Shown: positions 9,271 through 20,399, numbered from the stretch's first letter. The stretch is DNA of 64,000 nt from Nemophila menziesii (GCA_029959085.1 JARWIR010000002.1:45752233-45816232); one strand, 5' to 3'. Program-made: numbers and translations. The notes: a model not told the origin generated them from the letters alone.

Positions 9271-12249
9271 AGACCCCCAACTCAAAGTTGTATCGTCCCG
9301 ATATAATAAAGATAAAAACAAAGGGAAGTCTCTAAATACACACCTAGGTCAATTAAGCACAGAGGGAAGAAGATAGCAGAATATGGAGAATAGACTTAAA
9401 GCAACTACTCAGAAAATTTCATGTAATAAGATTTAAAAACTACATACCTACACACTTTTCATATCTACCATTAACACGGCTTGAATTCAAGATTAGATTA
9501 GCTTCGCAATGTAAGAAGGAGAGGAACTTTACTCAGTTTACCAAGGAGGCTATAGATTGTTCATCGAACTTCACTAGTATTCAAAGCTCCATTTAACTAC
9601 TCTCTATTGGCTCAATCACTTCTCAATTACATAGCAAAGAATCAAAAGGTCTTTAAGATTGTTATGTAGGCTTAGGGACGGTATGATAAGTATATTTGTA
9701 TAATTTAAAGTGAGCTTTTGGCTCTCTCCTCACTAGCCATCAACGAATCGTCCTAAAACTTGAGTTACTCTTATAAAGCGTTTCTCACTCAACCCAATGA
9801 TTTCCTTGATGCACAATTTAGCATCGCCAATAACCCAATTAAAGCATAAGATGTTCACATAAAAATTCCACTTTGCCGGTCCGAATATATATATTTTCTT
9901 ATCATCATTTTTTTCTCTTTTCTTTTGTATAGCTATGACTCTCTTTTCAATGTTCGAGATATCACGCTATTTTTTTCAATGTTATGCCTTTTCATAACTC
10001 TAGCTCGTAGCTTCTTTTTCATTCACTATTACCCCGACAAAGGGTTACAATATAATCTTGTGAATCATCATCAATATAATAACAGAGCACAATTAATAAG
10101 CTCAAAAATCCCAAATCAATAATAATTCCCATAATGGTGGACCCACCACCCCAAACTCAAGCTCTAAAACAATTGTCTATGCATCGCGATTCGAGTGCGG
10201 GTCATATGGAAAAGTCCTTTAATATAAAGGGATATGGATTATAATGTGTTTCAATAAAAAGCTTTAGAAAGGCTAGAAGGGCTGAGAAGGATATAAAATA
10301 TAAATCAAATAACAGGGTGAGAAGGTATAATAAGGCTTCAAGTGGCTTCAATATGAAAGAACTACCTTAATCACTTTCTATACCATGCAATTTCATTATT
10401 CTCTTACCTTTAGCACGTTCATCAAATGGGTTTGTCAAGTAGCTTGGATCTCACGGCCTACAATCCACTCATGGCTCCTTGAGATCGAACATACTTTCTA
10501 TCGCATTGCTAACTAATCTTTTCTTTACTATCAATGTGTGTTTTCCTGCAAATACTCAAAGCATACAAAATAAATTAGCTCATAAACATACTACTTTCTA
10601 TCATTAACTTACTAAGGTTATGCTTTTAAGCTATTAAACACACTCTATATACATTTAAACCTTTTCATAAAAAATTTAATTTTACCTAAAAGAAGAAAAA
10701 TGGAGATGAGAGACAACGAATCCCCACACCCGCAACTCAAAAACGAGTCGTGTCCCCACGACTCGAAAAGACTTAAAAATAAAATAAAATTAAAATTTTA
10801 CAGATATTGCACATAAAAGAAAAGGTAAGGAAGAAAGAAAACATACTCTTCTAGGCTATTTACCTCGCCTGATCAATACCCGGAATAGGGTGTAGTTCTT
10901 TCATGTATGCAAACTTCTAGTATCACCAATTTTGCTTTCCCTTACATCCTCTTATGCTCCATCCCAATCAATCACACTCTAGAAATATCTTGTTTATCTT
11001 CTTCCAACTTTGCTCTAGAATTCCTCATGTCATAGTGTTCATCCAGGAATATGTTTTGAACACATCTACTAGCGTCCCATAAGCTTTTGTTAATCTCGGG
11101 TAAAGGACTATCGATTGTAGAGGTTGTGGTGTCTTCCTTATGAAAGTTTAAACCTTTTTTCTCTTTGAATTCACCACAGCTAGCTTTCCACTATTCTCTT
11201 GATCTTATATACCTTGTAATTATTCCCGAACTAGTACCCATCTCAATTGAAATCTTCTTGATCTTACCCAACACCTTGCTTTGATTCTTCATATCCATTA
11301 GCACTTGGTAATATCTCTATCATCTCTTCATCATCTCTTTTGACCCCCAACTCAAAGCTTTGAACACTTTTGAGATTTGTAACTCTTGATCATAGGTGGA
11401 ACAAGCTTTATTTGGGGTAGGAAAGGTGTTAGATTGATTATTCTTCATGTGGGTATGATTGATTCAAGGTTTGATGATGTAAGAAGATTTTGAAATTCAT
11501 GGTTTTGATTCTTGGTTTCTAGGTGTTTTGATATGATTTGGGTGCTTGAATCTTCTTTGTAATGATGTAGGGAAGGATTTGGATGTGACTTCATGGTGAT
11601 TTGGTAGTGTTTTGATGTTTAGGGAAGGTTTGAATGAGCTTTAATGGAGTTGGGAGAGGTTTGAAGAAGAAAGAGAGGCTTAAGGATTAATAAATTCGGA
11701 ATAAAACTAACCTCCTTGCTTTTTATAACTAAAACGCAACTTTTTTCTCTCTCCAGCGGCTACCTGCGGTATACCGGGGCTGTGGTCCGGTGTACCGGAC
11801 CTTCTGCTCTTCGAAATTTTTTAATCGTCGACAAAAAACCCGAATCTCCTACCCGTGTCACGGGTTTTTGGTCCCGCGGTATATCGGGACTGAGGCGCGG
11901 TATACCGGACCTGAAGTCCTGATTCTTTTTCTTCTCGGCCAAAACACCCGAGTCAATACCCTGTGTTACGGGTTTTCTCCTCTGTGGTATACCGGGGCTG
12001 AGGCGCGGTATACCGGACTGATGGTCTGATTTTTCCGAAAAATTTCGTTTTCTCCTCCCGAACTCGATTTCTCCTATACCTAAGCATCAAAAACACTAAT
12101 ACCTTTCTCAAATATGCAATATCAACTAAAAACAACTAAATTAAACATAAACTAAAAACGTAAAAGACATAAAAACTTAAAAAATTGCAGGTTGTCTCCC
12201 GTACAACACTTTTATTTAACATCTTTCAAAGTTAGACGCGTTACCTCGG
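9271..12249 (-). other. Long non-coding 3' region of gypsy element 2
   Basis: About 3 kb between the end of the protease frame and the 3' LTR without a convincing reading frame. On the minus strand it ends with the purine-rich CTTTGAGTTGGGGGTCT touching the LTR at 9271, which fits the polypurine tract that primes plus-strand DNA synthesis. Related purine tracts recur inside (about 10726-10740 and 11341-11357, and a weaker one near 10140-10160). A triplicated GC-rich repeat is at 11766-12090. The rest is AT-rich sequence of unknown origin. Confidence 0.7.
11766..12090. repeat. Three tandem units of about 109 bp
   Basis: Units begin at 11766, 11876 and 11984. Each opens with a GC-rich block of the form GGTATACCGGGGCTG followed by GCGGTATACCGGAC, so each contains paired copies of GGTATACC or a close variant, itself a palindrome. 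The block is followed by a T-rich part and an ACGGGTTTT-like segment. Units are imperfect. The GC-rich blocks stand out sharply from the AT-rich surroundings. Confidence 0.85.
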
Positions 12250-13161
12250 TTATTTCTTTTTATAGCCTCCCCAGCAGTGAGTGAGATGATTAACACTTAC
12301 CAACTTAAGCTTGCAACCTTCAATAGCTTTTATTTCGACCACTCCTTCTGAGATGATTTGCCTGATAATGTATGGCACTTTCCAAGAACTGTTATGTTTG
12401 GGATTGGGAGGTTTCCATGCCACCTCGTCTCCTACCCCGAACTCAATCTTTTTCTCCATGGTTTCTTGGGGGCTTACAGGTTCTGGCTTCTTGGTTACAA
12501 CTCTGATTGGATATAGTTCTTTTGACTCATTTTTCTTTTTCTTCTTCCCCGAAACATAGAACATTTCAGAGTTATCTTCAATACGGAGAATCACGGTTCC
12601 TTCATTCACATTCACTATTGTATCGCTGGTGGCTAGGAATGGACGCCCAAGAATGAATGGGATGTTCTTATCTGCTTTATATTCAAGAATAATAAAGTCC
12701 GTTGGAATAACAAGGTTACCTACTTGAACGAGTAGATCCTCAATTACTCGCCACGGCTTTGCTGTTGATTGATCCGCAAGTTGTAAGATTACGGATGTCG
12801 GTTTCGCATCACTAATACCAATCTTCTTGAATATACTTTTGGGCAAAATATTCAAACTTGCCCCTAAATCACACATGGCTTTTCCATGAAATGCTCCACC
12901 TATTTTGATTGGGAGGTTGAAACCTCCAGGATCTTTAAGCTTTGGTGGTAATCTTTGCTGAACTGGTGTTGATATCCCTTTATTGAGTGTCACGGATTTG
13001 GATCTTGTGAACTTTTCTTTATTGGAGAGTGCCTTCATAAAGAATCGATCATAGTTTTGCCTTCCTTCCATAGCTTCGAGTAAAGGGACATTAATTTTCA
13101 CTCTTTTAACGCCTCTATACACTTCTGTTGTTGCTCCTTTGGATAAGCGGGATAGTGGCAA
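12250..13161 (-). pseudogene. Protease joined to a putative integrase tail, gypsy element 2
   Basis: Open frame of 303 codons. Residues about 68-82 (QQRLPPKLKDPGGFNLP) and the active site MCDLGASLNILP (catalytic D about 98), then IPFILGRPFLATS, define the retropepsin-like protease of Athila/Tat elements. After about residue 228 a different segment follows: FGVGDEVAWKPP, then SSWKVPYIIRQIISEGVVEI and a final LVSVNHLTHCWGG. This resembles the C-terminal domain of gypsy integrases, which has KVRW-GPY-V and a closing VNG-RLK-Y motif. If right, the whole RT-RNase H-integrase core was deleted in frame. A frameshift near 13105 separates it from gag. The protease part is certain; the integrase-tail reading is inference. 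Confidence 0.75.
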
Positions 13162-14512
13162 TGTATGGGTGGTTGTCTTGCTCTACTACTCTCTTCAATT
13201 CTTGGTTCATCAACCACTCTTGGCTTCTTAATCTCACCTTGTTCAACTTCTTCAACCCAATCTTCAACAATTATCTCATCTAAGTTCATCCAATTTACGT
13301 TTGACTTGTTTGATAGGATATCCCCTTTTGAGGAAGATGGTGGTGTTTCCTTGATCTTTTCAGCTTGAAGACTAATAGTCTTAACCTTGTCCTCAACGTA
13401 TTGGATCTTCTTCATGTTAGATGTTGTATCTTGGGTCAATTGTAGGAGTTGACTTTGCATCTGTTCTATGATTGTAGTGAGCCGCATCACATTCTTCTGT
13501 AAAAGTTGATTATGATGTTTCAGATCTTAATTCTGTTGTTGCAGGCTTTGCACTACTGATGCATCGATCTTTGATTCAATTCTGCTCATATTATCTTTCG
13601 AGAAGTTGATGAATTGACTAATAGTCTCTTTTAACTCAGTGATTTCTTCTTGAGGACGTGATGGAGCTTGACTTACATTATGCACATTGTAGCCTAGTGG
13701 TTGTTTAGCTCGATTTTCATATGCTTGTTCTTGCAGGTATAACTGTTGAGGTGGCTTTGGGATGCTTTCCTTAACGATTATAGCGAGTTGTTGTATTTGA
13801 TCTTGCAAGCTTGAAATCCTCGCTTCTTCTTCTTCGTTATTGGTAGGAGTTTGTTCTTGTGGCCAACTCATGTTGTTCTCAATGATTGTTTCCATACCAC
13901 TCTTTGCTTCTTTTGGGTCCATAGAGACAAAATTACCAGGACCCATGTTATTAGCTCTCAGCCTTGACTCTCTATTGAGTCCATTATAGAACATGGACAG
14001 TTGTAATTATGGCGTGTATCCATGTAGTGGACATCTTGCCAACATTTTTGAAATCTCGTCCATGCTTCGCCAACATTCTCTCCGGCTTCTTGTAAGAAAT
14101 TCATAGGCTCCAATAGTTCCTTCACTCGCATACTTGTAGGATAAAATTTATCAAGGAATCTTTCTTGAAGCTTGTCCCAATTGGTTATTATCTGGGGAGG
14201 TTGATCATCGAACCAATCGCTTGCTTTCCCGGTCAAGAAAAATTGAAACATTAAATAATACATCTGTTCTTGCGTAACACCTTCATTAATGTAGGCATCA
14301 CAAAATTGCATGAATTTCTGAACAGATCTGACTGGATCTTGATTTGTATCACCATTAAATTTCTGAACAGATCTTGCGTAACACCTTGCGAATTGATTAA
14401 TTAAATCAGGATCAGGCTTGAATCTAACGGCTTGAATGGTTGGAACGCGAATCCCAATGCGTTGAACTCGAAATTTACTAGGGAAATCTAGCTCTAACCG
14501 TTGATTATCCAT
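13098..14512 (-). pseudogene. Gag of gypsy element 2, nearly intact
   Basis: Starts MDNQRLELDFPSKFRV at 14512. Capsid-like part has QMYYLMFQFFLTGKASDWFD and NWDKLQERFLDKFYP; then LSMFYNGLNRESRLRANN after a frameshift near 14020, followed by a coiled-coil-like, Q/E-rich half containing QLAIIVKES and a heptad-like region at about 13640-13530. One in-frame stop at 13529-13527 and a frameshift near 13105 are the only other breaks. An internal duplication repeats RSVQKF twice about 17 residues apart, copied from aatttctgaacagatct. It would form virus-like particles together with helper Gag. I see no clear CCHC zinc knuckle. Confidence 0.88.
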
Positions 14513-14616
14513 CTACAATCCTGAGAAAGACTAAAACAAAAAGAAAGCGTAAAACTAAAAACAAATAAAAACTTCTATACTAAATAAACACAAAATAGAT
14601 TTAACTTAAAGATAAA

Positions 14617-14634
14617 TCCTCGGCAGCGGCGCCA
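14617..14634 (-). promoter_or_regulatory. Primer binding site, gypsy element 2
   Basis: Minus strand TGGCGCCGCTGCCGAGG, again tRNA-Asp-like, six bases from the LTR end at 14641. Element 1 uses the same site at 6732-6750. Confidence 0.85.
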
Positions 14635-14640
14635 AAAACT

Positions 14641-16173
14641 TGGTGGGGGCAAAGGTGTGATAAAATAATAGATAAATAAATATAATAATAAATTGCACAC
14701 ACCCTTGAGAACCACGGAACTCACTGCAAGTATCACAAATCGTTTGCAAGTTTTAATGATAAGTCAAGTTCGTTCGCAGGGATTGTATCTGTTAGATCTA
14801 CTTATGATTAACAAGCGTAGATGAATTAAGATGTTTAGAATAAAATATATTAAACATAAAATAATATGAATAACTATCTGATGAGAAATAATAAATAATA
14901 ATGCAGATAAATAAATATGGATGTAAGTCTAAAAGATTAGGGTCACTAATATGAGTCTATTTTATTAAGTTGTTATTCTAACCTGTCACAGATTAAGCAT
15001 TATATATTAACCAGGATTCTAAATTCTACCTAGCCTCTATTAGGCTTAGGAGCAACCTCTCCACTACCAAGGATTCCTAAGTAATGATTGGTGATTAAAT
15101 CAAACCCTTATGGCTATCTAGTTAGGCAAAGAATCAAAACTAGACGATTATGTGGTGTTGTCAATAACTAAGAATAATCCTAAGATTGGTCAAATCTAGG
15201 GATGTAACACAAGTCAAAACACATAATAACAATATACGCCAAGCTCAATCAATTAAAATAAAAAATAGTATTAATGAATGTAGACAAAATAATAACCCAA
15301 CAATTAAAAATAAAACTTACAGAATCAAATCTTAGAAATATGGTTGAGCATAAATCTATAGCTAAATACTCTAAATATATAGAAATTGAGATGTGGAAGA
15401 GGAGTTTGTCACTCTCCAACTTTTTCTTCTTGTCTTCCTCTATAGGTCAGCTTGCTTCTTGAATTTATAGCTTGATTCTAAAGATGAATATTAAATATAA
15501 AGACTAAGCTATTATTTAAAACTAAGAAAATACAAGTAAGGACTTAAGCCTAAGCTTGAAACTGAGCAAGGACATGTTTACAATGGTATAAGGCTGTATT
15601 TATAGGTGTTTAGGAACCCTAATTCGTTTTTTTGAAGGAGAAGGTAAGAAGTGGACTCCAATCCTAACTCAAATTTGTAGGTAGATAAGGATAATTACTG
15701 ATGACTTGTTTTTACCATATCTTCTTCGTTACTGGACCTTTTTTGACCTATAAGATGTTAAAAGAATCGTCACGGAATTATCTACGTCCCTAAGAAAGGG
15801 ATCTTCCAGAATTGGCTCGGTTTTGGAGTTATCACCACTTCTTTAGACATAGGTGTAGAAATTCAGATTTATTTGATAGCTTTTCCTTTTCCTAATTGAA
15901 CTCTGTTTCCTTCTATCTCCAATTACCATGCTTATCTCTTTCCATATCTTGTAGTCTTTGACTTGGACTCTTATTAATCTCCATAATTATCTTTAAAGCT
16001 TCACACTAAATAAATAATTAAACCCAATATGCTCTAAAAACAATAATTTACTAAATCAAGACTCAAAATAGGAAAGTGTAGCATTTCTCAAGAAAATCGA
16101 CTCAAAGACTTCCTAAATCACTAAAAATGATGTGTCCAACTAATATTAATTTATCACAAATAGGGATACATCA
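14641..16173 (-). repeat. 5' LTR of gypsy element 2
   Basis: 1533 bp, the same length as the 3' LTR at 7738-9270, differing by scattered substitutions. Plus-strand ends are TGGTG and CATCA. It would hold the element's promoter. Confidence 0.95.
15594..15606 (-). promoter_or_regulatory. TATA box in the 5' LTR of gypsy element 2
   Basis: Minus strand CCTATAAATACAG, a canonical plant TATA box. It is kept in the 3' LTR copy at about 8692-8705, and a related box is at the matching place in the LTRs of element 1 and of the solo LTR. Confidence 0.6.
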
Positions 16174-16178
16174 GAGGG
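16174..16178. repeat. Target-site duplication, right, of gypsy element 2
   Basis: GAGGG, pairing with 7733-7737. Confidence 0.93.
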
Positions 16179-16718
16179 CAAGTAATTGGATTCTTTTCCA
16201 AATCAAATTTGTTTCCTAAAATATAGGAGAATGTATAAACTGCTGTTGTCTTGTTTTGGTCGTAACTTCTTCATTATTGCTCCGACTTTTGCTTACTTTA
16301 TATCGAAACGACCGAGTCAAAAATATCTACACTATTTCTTTTAATTTCATCTCTAAATTCCCAGCTGATTTTGAGTTATATTCACTTTAGTGGACGTGGC
16401 TGCAGAAATTCAGATTTTTTTTGCAACTTTTCCTTCCCTATTTTATCTCTACTTCCTTTTATCTTCAATTTACATCCTTATCTTCTTTTCTTATCTCTTT
16501 ATAATTGATTTGGAATCTAATTAATTTCAATCTATCTTTAAAGCTTCACACTTAACAAACAAATTAAACTATATAAGCTCTAAAAATAATAAATCATCAA
16601 ATCAAGACTAGTAATAAGAAAATATAAAATATGAATAAAAATCTAATACTAAATGCTCAAATACACCTAAAATGATGTCTCCAATCTAGATTAGTATATC
16701 ACAAATAAGGAGACATCA
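16179..16718 (-). repeat. 5' LTR of gypsy element 1, distal part
   Basis: Continues the LTR broken at 7737 and ends GGAGACATCA at 16718, the outer LTR end. It aligns to 47274-47850 in reverse complement. Immediately beyond lies Ty1/copia coding sequence, so element 1 had inserted into a copia element. Confidence 0.9.
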
Positions 16719-16975
16719 GCCATCTATCTGCATACATTTCGATAGTCAATCAGCAATTGGAAGGGCACAAAGTAGCATGTATAATGGTAAATCTAGACAT
16801 ATTCATCGTAGACATAGTACCATAAGAGAACTATTTATAATGGAGTTATCTCAGTTGACTATGTGAAGTCAAAATATAACATTGTAGATCCGCTTACAAA
16901 AGGTTTATCAGGAAAGTTAGTTTATGAATCGTCGAGGGGATTGGGTCTTAAACCTATATCTTAAAAGTTCCATAC
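16719..16975 (+). pseudogene. Ty1/copia RNase H, C-terminal end
   Basis: The first frame reads PSICIHFDSQSAIGRAQ then MYNGKSRHIHRRHSTIREL, the RNase H end of Ty1/copia polyproteins with the acidic DSQSAI motif and the KSRHI-RHSTIREL block. A +1 shift at about 16845 moves to NGVISVDYVKSKYN, then DPLTKGLSGKLVYESS and the terminal GLGLKPIS followed by a stop at about 16973. The 5' part of this copia element was cut off by the insertion of gypsy element 1 and by the later deletion around 1925. It is non-functional. Confidence 0.92.
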
Positions 16976-17810
16976 AGAAACTCTACTTAGCTGACTGGAG
17001 ACCCCAAGATCTAGGTTTAAAGAGACAACTAGTATGTAACTGACGCTGAATCTATGCTTTGGAAACTATTTAAACACTGTAGAGGTACTAAACCTCTTAC
17101 CTATTCATATGACGAGTAGACAGTATGACCTGTAAAAGCTTAAGGGTAAGTTATACTTTTAATGGTTCTTGTATCTTGATAAAATCAAGTATGGTATTGT
17201 AGGATGTCTTAACAAGTCAACCACCTATGTGAGTAAGGAGTGTGGGTCGCTCCTACGAGAATGTATAAGGTTGAATTTTCCGAGAGTACTCATGAAACCA
17301 GGTGTTGTTCAGGGCCAAAATAAACACAACAATGAGAACTTCAAAAATGTACAGAGGGGTGTTGTGTGATCTATATTATCTTGGTATACACAAAAGACAA
17401 ACAGTTCAAGAAATCATGTTTACTGGTTGGAAAGTATTTCCGATATATCTCAATAGGGAAAGGTTCAAGGTCTTTGACTACCTTTCTCGATGTAGTATCT
17501 TTCTACCGTCTTCTCTTTCGTATATGTTTTATTTTCATGATTTTTTGGTTTTTGGTTGGTTAGTCAATTTCCATTCATGTGGGAGGCTGGTAGTTAATTG
17601 GATTTTATCCAAGTGTTAACTAGTGACTTAACTCAATTTTAATGTGAGATCTATATCTTGTATGAATAAGATCCAAATATCTACACGTTCATCTCGTTGT
17701 GTAAAGTAGCATATAATATTCACTTGGTTATAACCAATAAATATTGAATGAGAAATTGAGTTTTTAAAGTTTGGAGAAAATAAATTTGATAATGAAACTT
17801 GTAAAAATAA
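16976..17810 (+). other. Copia 3' untranslated region
   Basis: About 835 bases between the RNase H stop and the presumed 3' LTR. Small frames at 17169-17619 have no recognisable content. I see no other gene here. Confidence 0.5.
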
Positions 17811-18110
17811 TGTTGGTGAACCAATATGTGTATTGGTGTTGATTTAATAGTTTAATCAAAGACTATCTGAACCAATGGACCAGCCTAATTACTGATGTTA
17901 GTTTCGGCCCAAATATTTATTTTAACGTCGTAACTCCAGAAAAGTCACCTCTTATTGCAATGGTTGTCTTTTCACTTTTTCATTTCCTATAAATAGTGGA
18001 GGCCTCCACCATATTTAAAAAACATCAATTCTGAAAATAATTTTTTCTTTTTTTTCCATTAAAAATATTATACACACCAACACTAATAGCAACTGCCACC
18101 AACTATATGC
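17811..18110 (+). repeat. Probable copia 3' LTR, start and promoter
   Basis: A plausible LTR start TGTTGGTG is at 17811. A clear TATA box CTATAAATAG lies at 17988-17997, about 180 bases in, with a T-rich leader after it, as in many plant copia LTRs. I could not define the 3' end of the LTR; it may reach as far as about 18640. No second LTR copy is in the window for comparison. Confidence 0.4.
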
Positions 18111-18699
18111 TACTTATAATAAGATTTTTTTTAGTGGAGTGGATATCATCTTATATGAACATAGTTTAGTTAGATTTGAATTAGTGTCTTAACTCAAGGT
18201 CATGTATAATTTATTAGGTTGTGCATGATATTAGTGGATTAAAATTTAATGTTGAAAAATTTGTGAATATGTTGTTTGCGTGAAAATAGAAAAAGGTGAT
18301 TTCCAGGTCTAGTGGAATACAAAGTGTTGGATTTTTTCATCAAGTGTTCCATTATTTAGATAGATATATTTGTGTTGGATTTGATATTGTATACTAAATC
18401 TAGCTCAAGTTGCTATTATTGGTATATGTAATCTTTACTTGGTAGTTTTATATGGTGACATTTAGATAGATATGTTTCCGAGGATATGTGTATGCGAGGA
18501 AATGCATTTGGTTCTTTATACATATTACTATAGTAAAATTTGAAATAGATTTAAAAGAGAACTATCTCTAAATATATTTTTAAATCAAATTGTTGAGATC
18601 TCCTTACTCATTTTTCAGTTGCTACTTTTTTTATATTTTCAGGAGACAACAGAACCTGAAATTTCATTCACAAGGAGGGGTCCCAGGGAGGCCTCTGAA

Positions 18700-18896
18700 A
18701 TGTGATCAACAATGCTTGTGACGTTGCTAGAACATGTCTTAGAGATAAATTTGTCACCATTTGTTCAGAAAATGAAGGGACTAGCATTTATAAAATTGCA
18801 TGATTAGCAGCATCATTTCTTACTCACCTTGCTATGGGATGGAGGAGCAATGATAACATCAGCGTGATTGTTTTCGATTTGAAAACTGGAGAATAG
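18700..18896 (+). pseudogene. PP2C protein phosphatase, C-terminal exon relic
   Basis: From about 18699 one frame reads NVINNACDVARTCLRDKF and later LAASFLTHLAMGWRSNDNIS then VIVFDLKTGE before a stop at 18896. This matches the end of plant type 2C phosphatases: a DGLWDV-SN motif, then a helix, then G-S-DNISVIVVDL, where the aspartate of DN binds metal. One in-frame TGA at 18801-18803 splits the two blocks and the upstream exons are absent, so it is a fragment. It may have been left by the copia neighbour or by a lost gene; the context does not decide. Confidence 0.55.
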
Positions 18897-18949
18897 AAAT
18901 ACTCATGTTCCGTGAGTCAAGTTGTATTAGTATATGATTCACCAAGTAC

Positions 18950-19492
18950 AGGCAATGCGGATCCAAATAAAAATTAAGGGGGGGGGGCTTAAAATATATG
19001 GGAGTTCGGGGGAAACTTCCCCAAATTTTTTTAGGATGTATAGTAAACTTGGGTACATCATCTCTATTCTTAAGTTATGTAATACTATCACAATATTTAC
19101 GTAAATACTAATATTAAAATACACTTTAGGTAATCAATGAAAATAATATCCATTGCATTATAAAAATATTAACCAAATGCTTATATAAACACTTAAATGA
19201 AAAAATTTTACTGAAATTTTTTTGTTTTTGTAAACAAGTGGATTGTTGCGGCTATCGAATGAATCCAAAATAATTTGTAAAAATTTGTTATTAAAGTAAT
19301 ATTTGTAAAAATAATACTGTGTAATTTATAGGAATTAATGTTTCATGTATGTTAAAAAAATTACTGGGGTTACAAAATAAAAAAACTTTCTTTAACCATA
19401 AGTTACTAATATATAGAATAGAAAAAAAAATTTAAAAAAAAGTCAGGGGGGCTTGAAACCCCTCTGGGCCCAACAAGGGTCCACCACTTATT
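18950..19492. mobile_element. MITE-like element with G-rich ends
   Basis: The left end has gcggatccaaa followed by a run of nine G; the right end has ggggggcttgaaacccc and gggtccaccac. The ends are partly inverted (GGATCC type) and the interior is AT-rich without coding capacity. A shorter element with the same architecture is at 39012-39262. Family and exact ends are not settled. Confidence 0.4.
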
Positions 19493-20225
19493 ACATGTAT
19501 CATTTCTACTAGGAAAAAAGAAAAGGTATTTTCCTTCTTTTCCTTTTTCTTTAGCTAAGATGTAGAAGAAACAAGATATTATTTTTGTGAAACTTTTTTT
19601 CTCGCCAATAGCAAATTTGTTGTCTTGGTTCTTTTATGGCATCAAGGAAATTCTTGCATAAATAAAATTTTTATTCCCTATAAGGTTTTGATATTTATCG
19701 CGATATCACCTAAATGTGAATAACATCATTATACAAACAAGATCTGCTTTGCCATGATGATTCTTGGTATGGATATGACAAAGCCATTACTTGGATAAGT
19801 TATTCTTGGATTAATATGATAACGTACAATAAGAGAAGTCTAAATTAATTTAAGTGCTTATTTTGAAGTTCTTATTTTAGAGTAAAAAATATTTTTAGAA
19901 TAAATTTAAAATTTTAAAAAGATTATAAAAAGTAATTTTTTAAATTCTAGAATCACTATAGGTGTTTTTTAAAGTACATATCTGGTGTTTTTCCTAAAAA
20001 TGCTTTTCAAGGTGTAAAATACTTTTAATCATCTAGAAGCATTTTTAAATGCTTTTTAAAAAAAGCACTTCCAAACGGGAAACAAAGTATTCGAGACTTA
20101 AATGAGTTTTTTTTTTAAATAAACATTAGTTGCAGGGATTTTTTTTTGTGGATTACTCTCGTTGAGTCTAAGATATCTAATATATTAATTGATATTTTAT
20201 TTTGCCCTGTATGATATCGAGGAAA
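19493..20225. other. AT-rich DNA, no gene seen
   Basis: No coding signal. The part 19850-20085 ends with aaaaaaagcacttccaaacggg and begins with a related aagtgcttattttgaag in inverted sense, which suggests an old degraded MITE, but the inverted ends are too weak to call. Confidence 0.4.
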
Positions 20226-20288
20226 CTTAACACGTTACTCACTGCAAGTATCACATGTCGTATGCAAGTTTTAATATGCAACCAACAA
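20226..20288. repeat. LTR-derived filler DNA at the LINE border
   Basis: 20226-20274 matches, essentially base for base, 6816-6865 of the gypsy element 1 LTR (cttaacacgttactcactgc ... ttttaat). It is followed directly by atgcaaccaaca, which in the LTR lies upstream, at 6797-6808. So two neighbouring LTR pieces are joined in swapped order. It sits where the LINE 3' end should be. Confidence 0.85.
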
Positions 20289-20399
20289 AAAACTTAAAAA
20301 GAGCGAGTGGATGGCGATTAGACACACAAACATCCTTTGTGTAAGTTTGAAACTATATCTTTACTCTTATATAATATATGTAGGTTCGTGCCTTAAATA

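Larger units (their letters stand above)
7738..16173 (-). mobile_element. Gypsy element 2, non-autonomous gag-protease element
   Basis: A structurally complete 8436-bp LTR retrotransposon on the minus strand: two 1533-bp LTRs, tRNA-Asp type PBS, gag, protease, a long non-coding 3' part and a purine tract before the 3' LTR, with 5-bp TSDs. No RT, RNase H or integrase core is present, so it can only have moved with enzymes supplied by a relative. Gag and LTRs resemble those of element 1, making an element-1-like family a plausible helper. This is the layout described for TR-GAG-type elements in plants. The two LTRs differ by a few percent by eye, so the insertion is not very recent. Confidence 0.95.

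Noticed and set aside
11716..12029. Overlapping short frames around the GC-rich triplicate
   Set aside because: They arise from the tandem repeat on both strands; no start context or homology supports a protein.
11766..12090. CRISPR-like array
   Set aside because: Units are contiguous tandem repeats without distinct spacers, and the genome is a plant.
6757..16718. Two separate full-length LTRs for gypsy element 1
   Set aside because: 6757-7737 and 16179-16718 are two halves of one LTR split by element 2, not two LTRs.
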